Notes under the pieces: generated by a model | What the model was told of the DNA's origin: nothing | What the model saw: the letters and a program-made list of their open reading frames with translations, nothing else | The model's database searches: none | Program-made: the position numbers and the translations under genes | Assembly: GCA_903934275.1 (NCBI GenBank) | Contig: CAIZNF010000142.1 | Location: forward strand, 1 to 17,776 | Length of the DNA stretch: 17,776 bases | Direction of reading: 5' to 3' | From: an uncultured Nitrosomonadales bacterium | GTDB taxonomy: Bacteria; Pseudomonadota; Gammaproteobacteria; Burkholderiales; Gallionellaceae | Shown here: in pieces, positions 1 to 6,512 of the stretch | Layout: the number at the start of each line of letters is the position of its first letter | Position numbering within the stretch: the stretch's first letter is position 1

Positions 1-312
1 GTTCGAAGAAGAGGCAATGATCTCCTCTTCTGTTTTTCCACCTTCAATCCTCCGCATTACCAGCTCGTAAATGAAGACTATGAGCACCATTCCGCCGACT
101 TGAGGCAACCATACAATAGCACTGCGAATATGATCCGAGATAGTTGTTGGGACTTCAGAAAAATGAATCCCCAATGCAATCAAGAAACTGAAATCATAGA
201 ATACTGAGAAGAATAGTAGAACGCTACCAATGAAGCTTACAAGCTTCCCCCACTGATCAAAGCTATTGATCAGGTGCGAAGTATCTGACTGAAGTGATGG
301 TTGATCTGTCAT
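1..312 (-). CDS. Partial small inner-membrane protein, function unknown
   Basis: The frame is open from an ATG at 312 to the window edge (104 codons, no stop), so the C-terminus is missing. The N-terminus (about 20 residues) is polar. A hydrophobic segment follows at about residues 24-50, rich in Phe, Val and Leu, and a second at about residues 69-90. A charged stretch rich in Lys and Glu follows. This suggests two membrane helices with a cytoplasmic tail. I do not recognise a family. The DNA is visibly richer in A+T than the neighbouring genes, which may mean it was acquired. A GGGAG lies 14 bases before the ATG, a poor ribosome-binding distance, so the start is uncertain. It lies downstream of hemH on the same strand. 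Confidence 0.5.
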   Translation of the reverse strand, partial: MTDQPSLQSDTSHLINSFDQWGKLVSFIGSVLLFFSVFYDFSFLIALGIHFSEVPTTISDHIRSAIVWLPQVGGMVLIVFIYELVMRRIEGGKTEEEIIASSSN

Positions 313-330
313 CTAACGTAAAGAAGCTCC

Positions 331-354
331 CGATAAAAGGCTTAATCTCTTATC
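331..354 (-). other. Small imperfect hairpin between hemH and the partial gene
   Basis: Read on the minus strand, GATAAGAG and CTTTTATC pair over 8 bases (one G-U) around a 7-base loop. It lies between the hemH stop and the partial membrane gene. No T-run follows, so it is not a convincing intrinsic terminator. It may be chance. Confidence 0.2.
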
Positions 355-398
355 AGGGCAGTTGAATAACATCCAAATCAAAAGTGCGTTACCCGCTT

Positions 399-1487
399 TC
401 ATTTCTTTGCCCCCATCGCCAAAGCACGCAGCCTGCTTTGCTCCAACTCCGCCTTATCCGGCTCGATCAGCCAGCCTTGCAGGTTATCCAGCACCAAGTC
501 GGTCAGCGCGTGTATCCAGTCGTTGCGGTCGTTGAGGCAGGGGATGTAGTGGTATTCGCCGCCGCCCGCGTGCTGAAATTCCTGCTTGCCTTCCATGGCG
601 ATTTCTTCGAGCGTCTCTAGGCAGTCGGCGACGAAGCCGGGGCAGACCAAGTCGAGGCGTTTGGTCTTTTTCTGCCCGAGTTCTTTCAGCGTGGCGGCGG
701 TGTAGGGTTTGAGCCACTCCTGCCTGCCGAAGCGCGACTGGAAGCTGACGGTGTATTGCTCCGGCTTCAAACCTAACTCCTGCGCCAGCAGGCGGCCGGT
801 CTTGTGGCATTCGCAGTGGTAGGGGTCGCCTTTTTGCAGCGTGTATTCCGGCAGGCCGTGGAAGCTCATCAGCAGCTTCTCCGGCCTGCCGTTTTTCATC
901 CAGTAGTCGTTGATGCTGCCCGCCAGCGCCTTGATGTAGCCGGGGTGGTCGTGGAAGTGTTTGATGGTGCGCAACGCGGGGGCGTTGCGCATCTGCTGCA
1001 ATGCGCCGAACACGATGTCGCACACCGTAGCGGTGGTGCTGGCGGCATATTGCGGATACATCGGTACGACTAATATGCGCTGGCAATTCTGCTCTTTAAG
1101 TTTGCGCAACACTTGGGGAATGCCAGGGTTGCCGTAGCGCATCGCGTATTCCACCACATACGGTACTTTGGTACGCCGGCTGAGATAACCCTGTAGAAGC
1201 GTGGCCTGTTTGTCGGTATAGACGCGCAGCGGCGAACCTTCCTTTAACCATATCGAGGCATATTTCGCGGCGGATTTTTTCGGGCGCGTGTTGAGAATGA
1301 TGCCGTTGAGGATTAGCCACCACAGGAGGCGCGGCATTTCCACCACGCGCGGGTCGCTCAAAAATTCCTTCAGGTAGCGGCGCACCGCCTCCGGCGTGGG
1401 CGCATCCGGCGTGCCGAGGTTGACCAGCAGGATGCCGGTCTTTTCCGGTGTGCCGTGTGTGTATTCAGGTTCAGTCTGGTAGCTCAT
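399..1487 (-). CDS. hemH: Ferrochelatase (protoheme ferro-lyase)
   Basis: This enzyme inserts Fe2+ into protoporphyrin IX, the last step of protoheme synthesis, in the cytoplasm or at the inner membrane face. The 362 residues match the family length. Family marks are the N-terminal LLVNLGTP stretch at about 20-27, SFHGLP around His210 (the metal-binding/catalytic His) and [13 protein letters not shown], where Glu291 is the likely second catalytic residue. The N-terminus (acidic stretch plus HGTP just before the first strand) resembles other betaproteobacterial ferrochelatases, supporting the ATG at 1487, although no clear Shine-Dalgarno precedes it. It is downstream of hrcA on the same strand, separated by a palindromic repeat. 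hrcA and hemH are commonly neighbours in Betaproteobacteria, often beside grpE-dnaK; those genes do not follow here. Confidence 0.97.
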   Translation of the reverse strand: MSYQTEPEYTHGTPEKTGILLVNLGTPDAPTPEAVRRYLKEFLSDPRVVEMPRLLWWLILNGIILNTRPKKSAAKYASIWLKEGSPLRVYTDKQATLLQGYLSRRTKVPYVVEYAMRYGNPGIPQVLRKLKEQNCQRILVVPMYPQYAASTTATVCDIVFGALQQMRNAPALRTIKHFHDHPGYIKALAGSINDYWMKNGRPEKLLMSFHGLPEYTLQKGDPYHCECHKTGRLLAQELGLKPEQYTVSFQSRFGRQEWLKPYTAATLKELGQKKTKRLDLVCPGFVADCLETLEEIAMEGKQEFQHAGGGEYHYIPCLNDRNDWIHALTDLVLDNLQGWLIEPDKAELEQSRLRALAMGAKK

Positions 1488-1507
1488 AGTTTTTGAAAAA
1501 CATATTT

Positions 1508-1577
1508 ATCCGCAGATTACGCAGATTAACGCAGATTGGTTTAGTTTTAATCGGCGTAATCTGTGTAATCTGCGGAT
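1508..1577. repeat. Dispersed palindromic repeat between hrcA and hemH
   Basis: Arms at 1508-1528 and 1557-1577 are inverted copies matching at 20 of 21 positions. Allowing a one-base bulge, the pairing extends inward to about 1537 and 1549, leaving a loop of about 11 bases. Each arm is itself built from the short tandem unit CGCAGATTA. Repeats of this type are familiar intergenic elements in many proteobacterial genomes (family recognition from memory). In an RNA read through from hrcA it would form a long stem just before hemH and could attenuate or stabilise the message. That role is inferred. Confidence 0.8.
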
Positions 1578-1589
1578 CGATCTTCGCTT

Positions 1590-2609
1590 TCAACTCTGCG
1601 ACAGTGCGTTGCCCAGCAGCCGCGCCGTAATATCGACAATGGGTATCACCCGCTCGTAATCCATGCGCTTCGGGCCGACCACGGCGAGCGTGCCGATCAC
1701 TTTGCCGTCGGCGGAGTAGGGCGCGGTGATCACGCTGCATTCGTCGAGTGAGGCCAGCCCCGATTCGGCACCGACAAAGATATGAATACCCTGCCCCCTG
1801 CGGCTGGCATCGAGCAGGTGTAACAATTCGGTTTTTTTCTCGAACAGATTAAACAATCCGCGCAGGCGATTCATGTCGGTGGACAGCTCTTCCACATGCA
1901 GCAGGTTGTGTTCGCCGCTGATGACGTAGTCCTCGGATTGCTTTGCCTGCGCCGCATCGCCCGCCGCGAGCGCCGCAGCCATCAGCGCGCTCATGTCCTG
2001 GTGCAATTGCTGCAATTCACCGCGCAGCCGGTCGCGGATTTGCGAGAAGCTGCAGCCGATGTAATGCTGGTTGAGAAAGTTGCCCGCCTCGGTGAGCTGC
2101 GATTGGGTGTAATCGCGCTCGACCAGCAGCACGCGGTTTTCTACTTCGCCGTCCGGCATCACGATGATCAGCAGCACGCGTTTCTCGCCGAGGCGCAGAA
2201 ATTCGATCTGGCGCACGGTGATTGCGTTGCGCCTTGCCGTGGCGACCACACCTGCGAAATGGGTTAATTCGGAAAGCATGTTGGAGGCTTGGGCGATCAA
2301 GCGCGACGGGTTGTCGGGCTGCAATTGGTGTTCCATTTGCTGTACGCGCGCACTGTCCAGCGGCTTGGTGACCAGCATGGTGTCGATAAACAGCCGGTAC
2401 GCGAGGCCTGTCGGGACGCGCCCCGCCGAGGTGTGCGGGCTGCTGACCAGGCCGATTTCTTCCAAGTCGGCCATCACGTGGCGGATGGTCGCCGAGCTGA
2501 CTTCGAGGCCGGAATACTGTAGTAACGCGCGCGAGCCGACCGGCTGGCCGTCGCTGATATAGCGCTCTATCAGAGTCTTGAGCAGGATTTGTGCGCGGTC
2601 ATTGAGCAT
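1590..2609 (-). CDS. hrcA: Heat-inducible transcription repressor HrcA
   Basis: HrcA is the dimeric repressor that binds CIRCE operators of groE/dnaK-type heat-shock operons and loses activity when GroEL is occupied by unfolded protein. The 339-residue length is typical. Residues 1-75 form the winged-helix DNA-binding domain, including the GSRAL segment (25-29), [17 protein letters not shown] (38-54) and the SAGRVPT wing (61-67). The rest is the GAF-like dimerisation domain, ending in a conserved region with [15 protein letters not shown]. It starts 52 bases after corA. No CIRCE element is visible upstream, so self-regulation through CIRCE is not supported here. There is no Shine-Dalgarno, and a possible -10 box sits so close that the transcript may be leaderless. 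Confidence 0.97.
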   Translation of the reverse strand: MLNDRAQILLKTLIERYISDGQPVGSRALLQYSGLEVSSATIRHVMADLEEIGLVSSPHTSAGRVPTGLAYRLFIDTMLVTKPLDSARVQQMEHQLQPDNPSRLIAQASNMLSELTHFAGVVATARRNAITVRQIEFLRLGEKRVLLIIVMPDGEVENRVLLVERDYTQSQLTEAGNFLNQHYIGCSFSQIRDRLRGELQQLHQDMSALMAAALAAGDAAQAKQSEDYVISGEHNLLHVEELSTDMNRLRGLFNLFEKKTELLHLLDASRRGQGIHIFVGAESGLASLDECSVITAPYSADGKVIGTLAVVGPKRMDYERVIPIVDITARLLGNALSQS

Positions 2610-2616
2610 GGGTTGA

Positions 2617-2622
2617 ATTCTA
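2617..2622 (-). promoter_or_regulatory. Possible -10 box of hrcA (leaderless start)
   Basis: On the minus strand TAGAAT lies 7 bases before the hrcA ATG. With normal spacing, transcription would begin at or next to the A of the start codon, which fits the absence of a ribosome-binding site. No convincing -35 box is visible, so this is tentative. Confidence 0.3.
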
Positions 2623-2661
2623 CCATTGCGAATATGATATCTATCTGGCTAAAAGGCGCTC

Positions 2662-3612
2662 TTATTTCAGCCATCCCTTGCGGTGGAATATCCACAACGG
2701 TACGGCGGTGGAGGTCAACATCAGCAGCAGCGCCAGCGGGTAACCGTAGAACCATTCCAGCTCCGGGATATGTTTGAAATTCATCCCGTAGATGGATGCG
2801 ATCAGCGTGGGTGGCAGCAACGCCACCGCAGCTACCGAAAACAGGCGCACGATCTTGTTCTGGTTGATGTTGATGAAGCCAACTGTGGCATTCATCAGGA
2901 AGTTGATCTTGTCGAACAAGAAGGCGGTATGCCCGTCCAGGGAATCGATGTCCTGCATGATCTGGCGCGCCTCTTCGAGCTGTTCCGGCGCCAGCAGCTT
3001 GCTGCGCATCAGGAATGAAATCGCGCGGCGCGTATCCATCAGGTTGCGGCGGATGCGCCCATTCAGGTGTTCCGCATGGGCGATATCGGCCAGCACGATG
3101 CCGGCCTGCTTGTCGCTGAGCGTGTTGTTGAGCACCGTGCCGCTGATTTCGCCGAGATCGGCGTAAGCCTCTTCCAGCGCATCGGCGGAAAACTCCACAT
3201 CTGAACCGTACAGATCGATCAGCACATCGAGACTGTCCGCGACAACATCGGGCTGGCCGTGCGAGTGCAGGCGGAAATGCTGGAACACCGGCAGATCTTC
3301 ATCATGTACGCTGAACAGGATGTTTTTGGAAAGCACGAAAGCTACCAACACGCTACGCGAATCGCTTTCCTTGCTGAGCAGAAAATCCGAGCGCACATGC
3401 AGCTCTTCGTTCTCTTCATAAAACCGTGCGCTTGCCTCGATATCGCGCAAGTGCTCTGGCTGCGGCAGAATGAGAGAGAAAGTTTGGGCTACCCATTCAC
3501 GCTCGCCTTCGCTGGGCGCGATGGCATCTACCCAGATCGGTTTGCGCGTTGCTATCTCTTCAGATTGGATACTGGCCAGCCGTCCGCCTTCCAGCGTAAA
3601 AATATTGAGCAT
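2662..3612 (-). CDS. corA: Magnesium/cobalt transport protein CorA
   Basis: This is a pentameric inner-membrane channel for Mg2+, also passing Co2+ and Ni2+. From the ATG at 3612 the protein has 316 residues, the same length as E. coli CorA, and begins in the same way (MLN-x-F-x-LE). It shares DIEASARF-(Y/F) near residue 58 and the region FINI-x-QN-(K/R)-I before the first membrane helix. The diagnostic YGMNF motif (GMN at 276-278) follows helix 1 (about 255-275). Helix 2 is at about 289-310 and the tail is basic (HRKGWLK). The start at 3612 is preferred over an in-frame ATG at 3651 because an AGGAG (3620-3624) lies 7 bases upstream and because the longer form would overlap thpR. It is likely cotranscribed after thpR (gap 28 bases). 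Confidence 0.93.
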   Translation of the reverse strand: MLNIFTLEGGRLASIQSEEIATRKPIWVDAIAPSEGEREWVAQTFSLILPQPEHLRDIEASARFYEENEELHVRSDFLLSKESDSRSVLVAFVLSKNILFSVHDEDLPVFQHFRLHSHGQPDVVADSLDVLIDLYGSDVEFSADALEEAYADLGEISGTVLNNTLSDKQAGIVLADIAHAEHLNGRIRRNLMDTRRAISFLMRSKLLAPEQLEEARQIMQDIDSLDGHTAFLFDKINFLMNATVGFININQNKIVRLFSVAAVALLPPTLIASIYGMNFKHIPELEWFYGYPLALLLMLTSTAVPLWIFHRKGWLK

Positions 3613-3640
3613 GCATGCACTCCTATTGTGGGCCGTTAAA

Positions 3641-4201
3641 TTATCCGCCACATGTTATCAGAGGGAAGCGCGCCAGCACCCGATAATCGGCCAACCCGTC
3701 GCGAGGCACGGATTGCACCAGTGCGAAATCTCTGATTTTCCAGCACACTGGCCGCATCGCGGGCAGCGGCGTGTCGCTCCAGTGCGCGTTGCGCAACAAT
3801 GTGACATGCGGCTGGTAATCACGCCGGTCGAATTTGAAGCGATGCGCGGTCAGGCATTGCCCCAGACCCTCGACCAGTTGCGACAGTTGTTGCGGCACAT
3901 GGCTGGGTGCGGCATACACGAGGTGATTGTGCCCCCAGTAGCTCGCTTCGTCAAAACACAACTCGAAACTCTCCCCACGGACTTCACGAGCCGCCAGCTG
4001 CAATGCCTCCAAGCCATGCAATTCAGCATCGCCGATAAAAACCAGCGTGTTGTGCAGCGTCTCGGCGCGCATCGACCGCCCGCCGCACAGCTTGTGCAAT
4101 ACCGGCTGCCATGCGGCGAGAGCCGCGCGCTCCGCGTCATCCGGCCACAGCGCGAAGAACACGCGAGCCGATTGTTGGCCCGGCTTGGTTTGGTTGTTCA
4201 T
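3641..4201 (-). CDS. thpR: RNA 2',3'-cyclic phosphodiesterase (2'-5' RNA ligase family)
   Basis: This is a 2H phosphoesterase of the ThpR/LigT family, which hydrolyses 2',3'-cyclic phosphate RNA ends and can ligate tRNA halves in vitro. The two catalytic H-x-T-x motifs are plain: His50-Asn-Thr52-Leu and His132-Val-Thr134-Leu, in a protein of 186 residues, normal for the family. The motif VFFALWPDD near the N-terminus is also typical. The start at 4201 is preferred to an ATG at 4255 because the family normally begins only about 10 residues before the first beta strand; no strong ribosome-binding site helps to decide. It is the first gene of the minus-strand run thpR-corA and is divergent from hsdM. 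Confidence 0.9.
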   Translation of the reverse strand: MNNQTKPGQQSARVFFALWPDDAERAALAAWQPVLHKLCGGRSMRAETLHNTLVFIGDAELHGLEALQLAAREVRGESFELCFDEASYWGHNHLVYAAPSHVPQQLSQLVEGLGQCLTAHRFKFDRRDYQPHVTLLRNAHWSDTPLPAMRPVCWKIRDFALVQSVPRDGLADYRVLARFPLITCGG

Positions 4202-4279
4202 CCGGCATAGCTTAGCATTTTGTCCCAATTCCGTTCGCAGCCACATCAGGCTCACCTATGCGGTTTGTTGAATTGCCCC

Positions 4280-4285
4280 TACAAT
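4280..4285 (+). promoter_or_regulatory. Possible -10 box upstream of hsdM
   Basis: TACAAT at 4280-4285 matches TATAAT at five of six positions and would give a leader of about 80 bases before hsdM. The hexamer 17 bases upstream (TATGCG) is a poor -35, so this is only a candidate. Confidence 0.3.
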
Positions 4286-4302
4286 GGCAGCCACATGAGG
4301 CG

Positions 4303-4344
4303 TGGGCAACACGCCCAGTTATTGAGCTGTCTTAGCAACAATAA
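4303..4344. promoter_or_regulatory. Two adjacent dyads in the hsdM leader
   Basis: The first dyad, TGGGC-aacac-GCCCA, occupies 4303-4317. The second, TTATTG-a-GCT-gtctt-AGC-aa-CAATAA, occupies 4319-4344 and pairs over 9 bases with a small bulge. Both lie between the possible -10 and the hsdM start. They could be an operator for a regulator or a leader hairpin. No T-run follows, so a terminator is unlikely. No C-protein gene is present in the window. Confidence 0.3.
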
Positions 4345-4371
4345 ACACACCATCGGGGAAGTCGAAATAAT

Positions 4372-5949
4372 ATGGCGAATGAATCCAAGGCTGGCGTAAA
4401 ACTCGGCTTCGAACAAACCCTCTGGGCCACTGCCGACAAATTGCGCGGCCACATGGATGCTGCCGAATACAAGCACGTCGCCCTTGGCCTGATTTTTCTC
4501 AAGTACATCTCCGATGCCTTTGGCGAAAAATATGACGAGCTGGCTGCTCAGCAGGCCCAAGGTGCCGATCCCGAAGACCGCGACGAATATCTTGCCGAAA
4601 ATATTTTTTGGGTGCCCAAGGAAGCGCGCTGGGCTTACCTGCAAGGCCACGCCACACAGCCCAATATCGGCAAGCTGATCGATGAGGCGATGGTCGCCAT
4701 CGAGACGGACAACCCGCGCCTCAAGGGCGTGCTACCCAAGGATTACGCGCGCCCCGCGCTGGACAAACGCAACCTTGGCGGCGTGGTCAACCTGATCGCA
4801 GGCATCGGGCTGGGCGATGCCGAAAGCCGCAGCAAGGACATCATCGGGCGCGTTTATGAATATTTCCTCTCGCAGTTTGCAAGCGCGGAAGGTAAAAAGG
4901 GCGGGCAGTTCTACACCCCGCAAAGCGTGGTCAAGCTCTTGGTTGAAATGCTCTCGCCCTGGAAAGGCCGGGTTTACGATCCCTGCTGCGGCTCGGGCGG
5001 CATGTTTGTCAGCAGCGAAAAATTTGTCGAAGCGCACGGCGGCAAGATCGGCGACGTGTCGGTGTATGGGCAGGAATCCAACTCCACTACATGGCGGCTG
5101 GCGATGATGAACCTCGCCATTCGCGGCATCGAGGCCAACCTCGGCAAGGAGCCGGGCGACACTTTCCACCGCGATTTGCATCCCGACCTCAAGGCTGACT
5201 ACATCATCGCCAACCCGCCCTTCAACATGAGCGACTGGGGCGGCGAACGCCTCAAGGAAGACAAACGCTGGGCTTACGGTTTACCGCCTGCCAGCAACGC
5301 CAACTTTGCCTGGGTGCAGCACTTCATCCACCATCTTGCACCCAATGGCGTCGCCGGATTCGTGCTGGCCAACGGCTCCCTGTCGTCGAACAGCGGCGGC
5401 GAAGGCGACATCCGCCGCGCCATCGTCGAAGCCAAGCTGGTGGATTGCATGGTGGCGCTGCCGGGCCAGCTTTTTTATTCGACACAGATTCCCGTCTGCC
5501 TGTGGTTCCTCGCCCGCAACAAGCGTAACGGCAAGGGGCGGGTGGGCCAGCCGCTGCGCGACCGTTCCGGCGAAGTGCTGTTCATTGACGCGCGCAAGCT
5601 CGGCCGTATGGCCGACCGCACTCACCGCGAACTGGCCGAAGGCGATCTCAAGCAGATTGCCGACACCTATCACGCATGGCGCGGCGACAGCGCCGATACC
5701 TACGCCGACATTCCCAGTTTCTGCAAAGCCGCCAGCCTCGACGAAGTACGCGCGGCAGGCTTTGCGCTCACCCCCGGACGCTATGTTGGCGCCGAATTGA
5801 TCGAAGGCGATAGCGAACCCTTCGAGGACAAAATGTGCCGTCTTTCCGCCGAACTGGTTCGGCAGTTTGACGAAGGCGCAAAATTGGATAAAGCGATACG
5901 CGCCAATCTTGCCGCGCTGGGTTTTATTGATCTACCGAAAGATGCTTGA
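4372..5949 (+). CDS. hsdM: Type I restriction-modification methyltransferase subunit HsdM
   Basis: HsdM transfers a methyl group from S-adenosylmethionine to N6 of adenine in the target chosen by HsdS; two HsdM plus one HsdS form the methylase, and HsdR adds restriction. The 525 residues are normal. Residues 1-165 form the helical N-terminal domain (HsdM_N type). GQFYTP at 178-183 starts the catalytic domain, DPCCGSGG at 203-210 is the SAM-binding motif I, and NPPF at 281-284 is the catalytic motif IV of N6-adenine methylases. All key residues are present. The upstream GGGGAAG is weakly spaced as a ribosome-binding site. It is the first gene of the plus-strand defence locus. Confidence 0.97.
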   Translation: MANESKAGVKLGFEQTLWATADKLRGHMDAAEYKHVALGLIFLKYISDAFGEKYDELAAQQAQGADPEDRDEYLAENIFWVPKEARWAYLQGHATQPNIGKLIDEAMVAIETDNPRLKGVLPKDYARPALDKRNLGGVVNLIAGIGLGDAESRSKDIIGRVYEYFLSQFASAEGKKGGQFYTPQSVVKLLVEMLSPWKGRVYDPCCGSGGMFVSSEKFVEAHGGKIGDVSVYGQESNSTTWRLAMMNLAIRGIEANLGKEPGDTFHRDLHPDLKADYIIANPPFNMSDWGGERLKEDKRWAYGLPPASNANFAWVQHFIHHLAPNGVAGFVLANGSLSSNSGGEGDIRRAIVEAKLVDCMVALPGQLFYSTQIPVCLWFLARNKRNGKGRVGQPLRDRSGEVLFIDARKLGRMADRTHRELAEGDLKQIADTYHAWRGDSADTYADIPSFCKAASLDEVRAAGFALTPGRYVGAELIEGDSEPFEDKMCRLSAELVRQFDEGAKLDKAIRANLAALGFIDLPKDA

Positions 5950-5989
5950 TGAAACTCCGTGTAGCCGTTCGTTCCGATAAAACCGTTAC

Positions 5990-6059
5990 CGTTCGCGGTG
6001 AGCCTGTCGAACCGCAGCCACCTTGCTACTACTGGCCTTCGACAAGCTCAGGCCGAACG
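5990..6059. repeat. REP-like inverted repeat between hsdM and the HEPN gene
   Basis: The arms 5990-6015 and 6034-6059 are imperfect inverted copies of a 26-base unit of the form CGTTCG-nnn-TGAGC-n-TGTCGAA, with an 18-base spacer. Units around GAGCTTGTCGAA are widespread intergenic repeats in bacterial genomes (recognition from memory). It could act as a 3' stabiliser or partial terminator for hsdM mRNA, separating hsdM expression from the downstream genes. Confidence 0.75.
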
Positions 6060-6064
6060 ATTTC

Positions 6065-6093
6065 TTGTGATTGCTTTGGCGTAACAATCTACT
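6065..6093 (+). promoter_or_regulatory. Weak candidate promoter for the HEPN gene
   Basis: TTGTGA (6065-6070) and TCTACT (6088-6093) are separated by 17 bases. Each matches the sigma-70 consensus at four of six positions. The predicted transcript would begin about 17 bases before the HEPN start, just upstream of its strong ribosome-binding site. This suggests, but does not prove, that the toxin-antitoxin part can be transcribed apart from hsdM. Confidence 0.25.
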
Positions 6094-6102
6094 GATTGGC
6101 AT

Positions 6103-6110
6103 GAGGGAGA
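6103..6110 (+). promoter_or_regulatory. Strong ribosome-binding site of the HEPN gene
   Basis: GAGGGAGA with 6 bases to the ATG at 6117 is the clearest Shine-Dalgarno in the defence locus, and it fixes the start of the HEPN gene. The following MNT-HsdS ORF has none and depends on overlap with this gene. Confidence 0.7.
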
Positions 6111-6116
6111 AAGTAC

Positions 6117-6512
6117 ATGTCTGATTTGAGCTTCAGGGCATTGGAATTGGCGGTTGCCGCACTGGAACAAGGGCTGGAAGAACACGAGCAATACCCGCAG
6201 TTGCTCACCGTCCGCGATGGCGTGATCCAGCGGTTTGAAATCACCATGGATGTATCCCGGCAGATTTTGATCCGCGTGCTTAAAGAAACCTTCGGCTATG
6301 AAGAAGCCTCCGCAAAAAAAGACACTTTCCGCGAAGCGGCAAAAATGGGCTTGATCGCCGATGCGGAGGCGTGGTTAGGTCATGTAACCGCACGCAATCA
6401 AACCTCGCACACCTACGATTCTGTAATTGCAGCGCAGGTATTTGCTCATATCCCGTCTTTTCTGCCGGATGCGCGCGACTTGTTGAAACGCCTGGCCAAG
6501 CATGCTGCTTGA
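6117..6512 (+). CDS. HEPN-domain protein, HI0074-type partner of a nucleotidyltransferase (putative toxin)
   Basis: This is a 131-residue helical protein of the HI0074 family, annotated as nucleotidyltransferase substrate-binding protein, the HEPN half of HEPN/MNT two-gene modules. The C-terminal half carries Arg93-x4-His98-x-Tyr100, the R-x4-H-x-Y motif. In characterised HepT toxins the Arg/His pair is needed for RNA cleavage and the Tyr is the residue adenylylated by the MntA antitoxin. All three residues are present, so the protein looks competent as both toxin and substrate. Its stop overlaps the start of the next ORF by 11 bases, the usual coupling for these pairs. Its place inside a type I restriction locus is unusual. 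An RNase target cannot be told from sequence. Confidence 0.88.
   Translation: MSDLSFRALELAVAALEQGLEEHEQYPQLLTVRDGVIQRFEITMDVSRQILIRVLKETFGYEEASAKKDTFREAAKMGLIADAEAWLGHVTARNQTSHTYDSVIAAQVFAHIPSFLPDARDLLKRLAKHAA

Noticed and set aside
1471..1740. Minus-strand ORF with a repetitive C-terminus (PQITQIT, NLRNLR)
   Set aside because: It overlaps the end of hrcA in another frame, and its repetitive part is a translation of the palindromic repeat.
2610..2661. CIRCE operator upstream of hrcA
   Set aside because: No TTAGCACTC-N9-GAGTGCTAA-like inverted repeat is present in the gap or near the start.
3470..4210. Plus-strand ORF of 246 codons opposite thpR and the start of corA
   Set aside because: Both minus-strand genes carry clear catalytic motifs, and this frame has none.
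4279..4650. Minus-strand ORF of 123 codons opposite the start of hsdM
   Set aside because: It has hydrophobic stretches but is antisense to the conserved N-terminal domain of HsdM and has no upstream signals.
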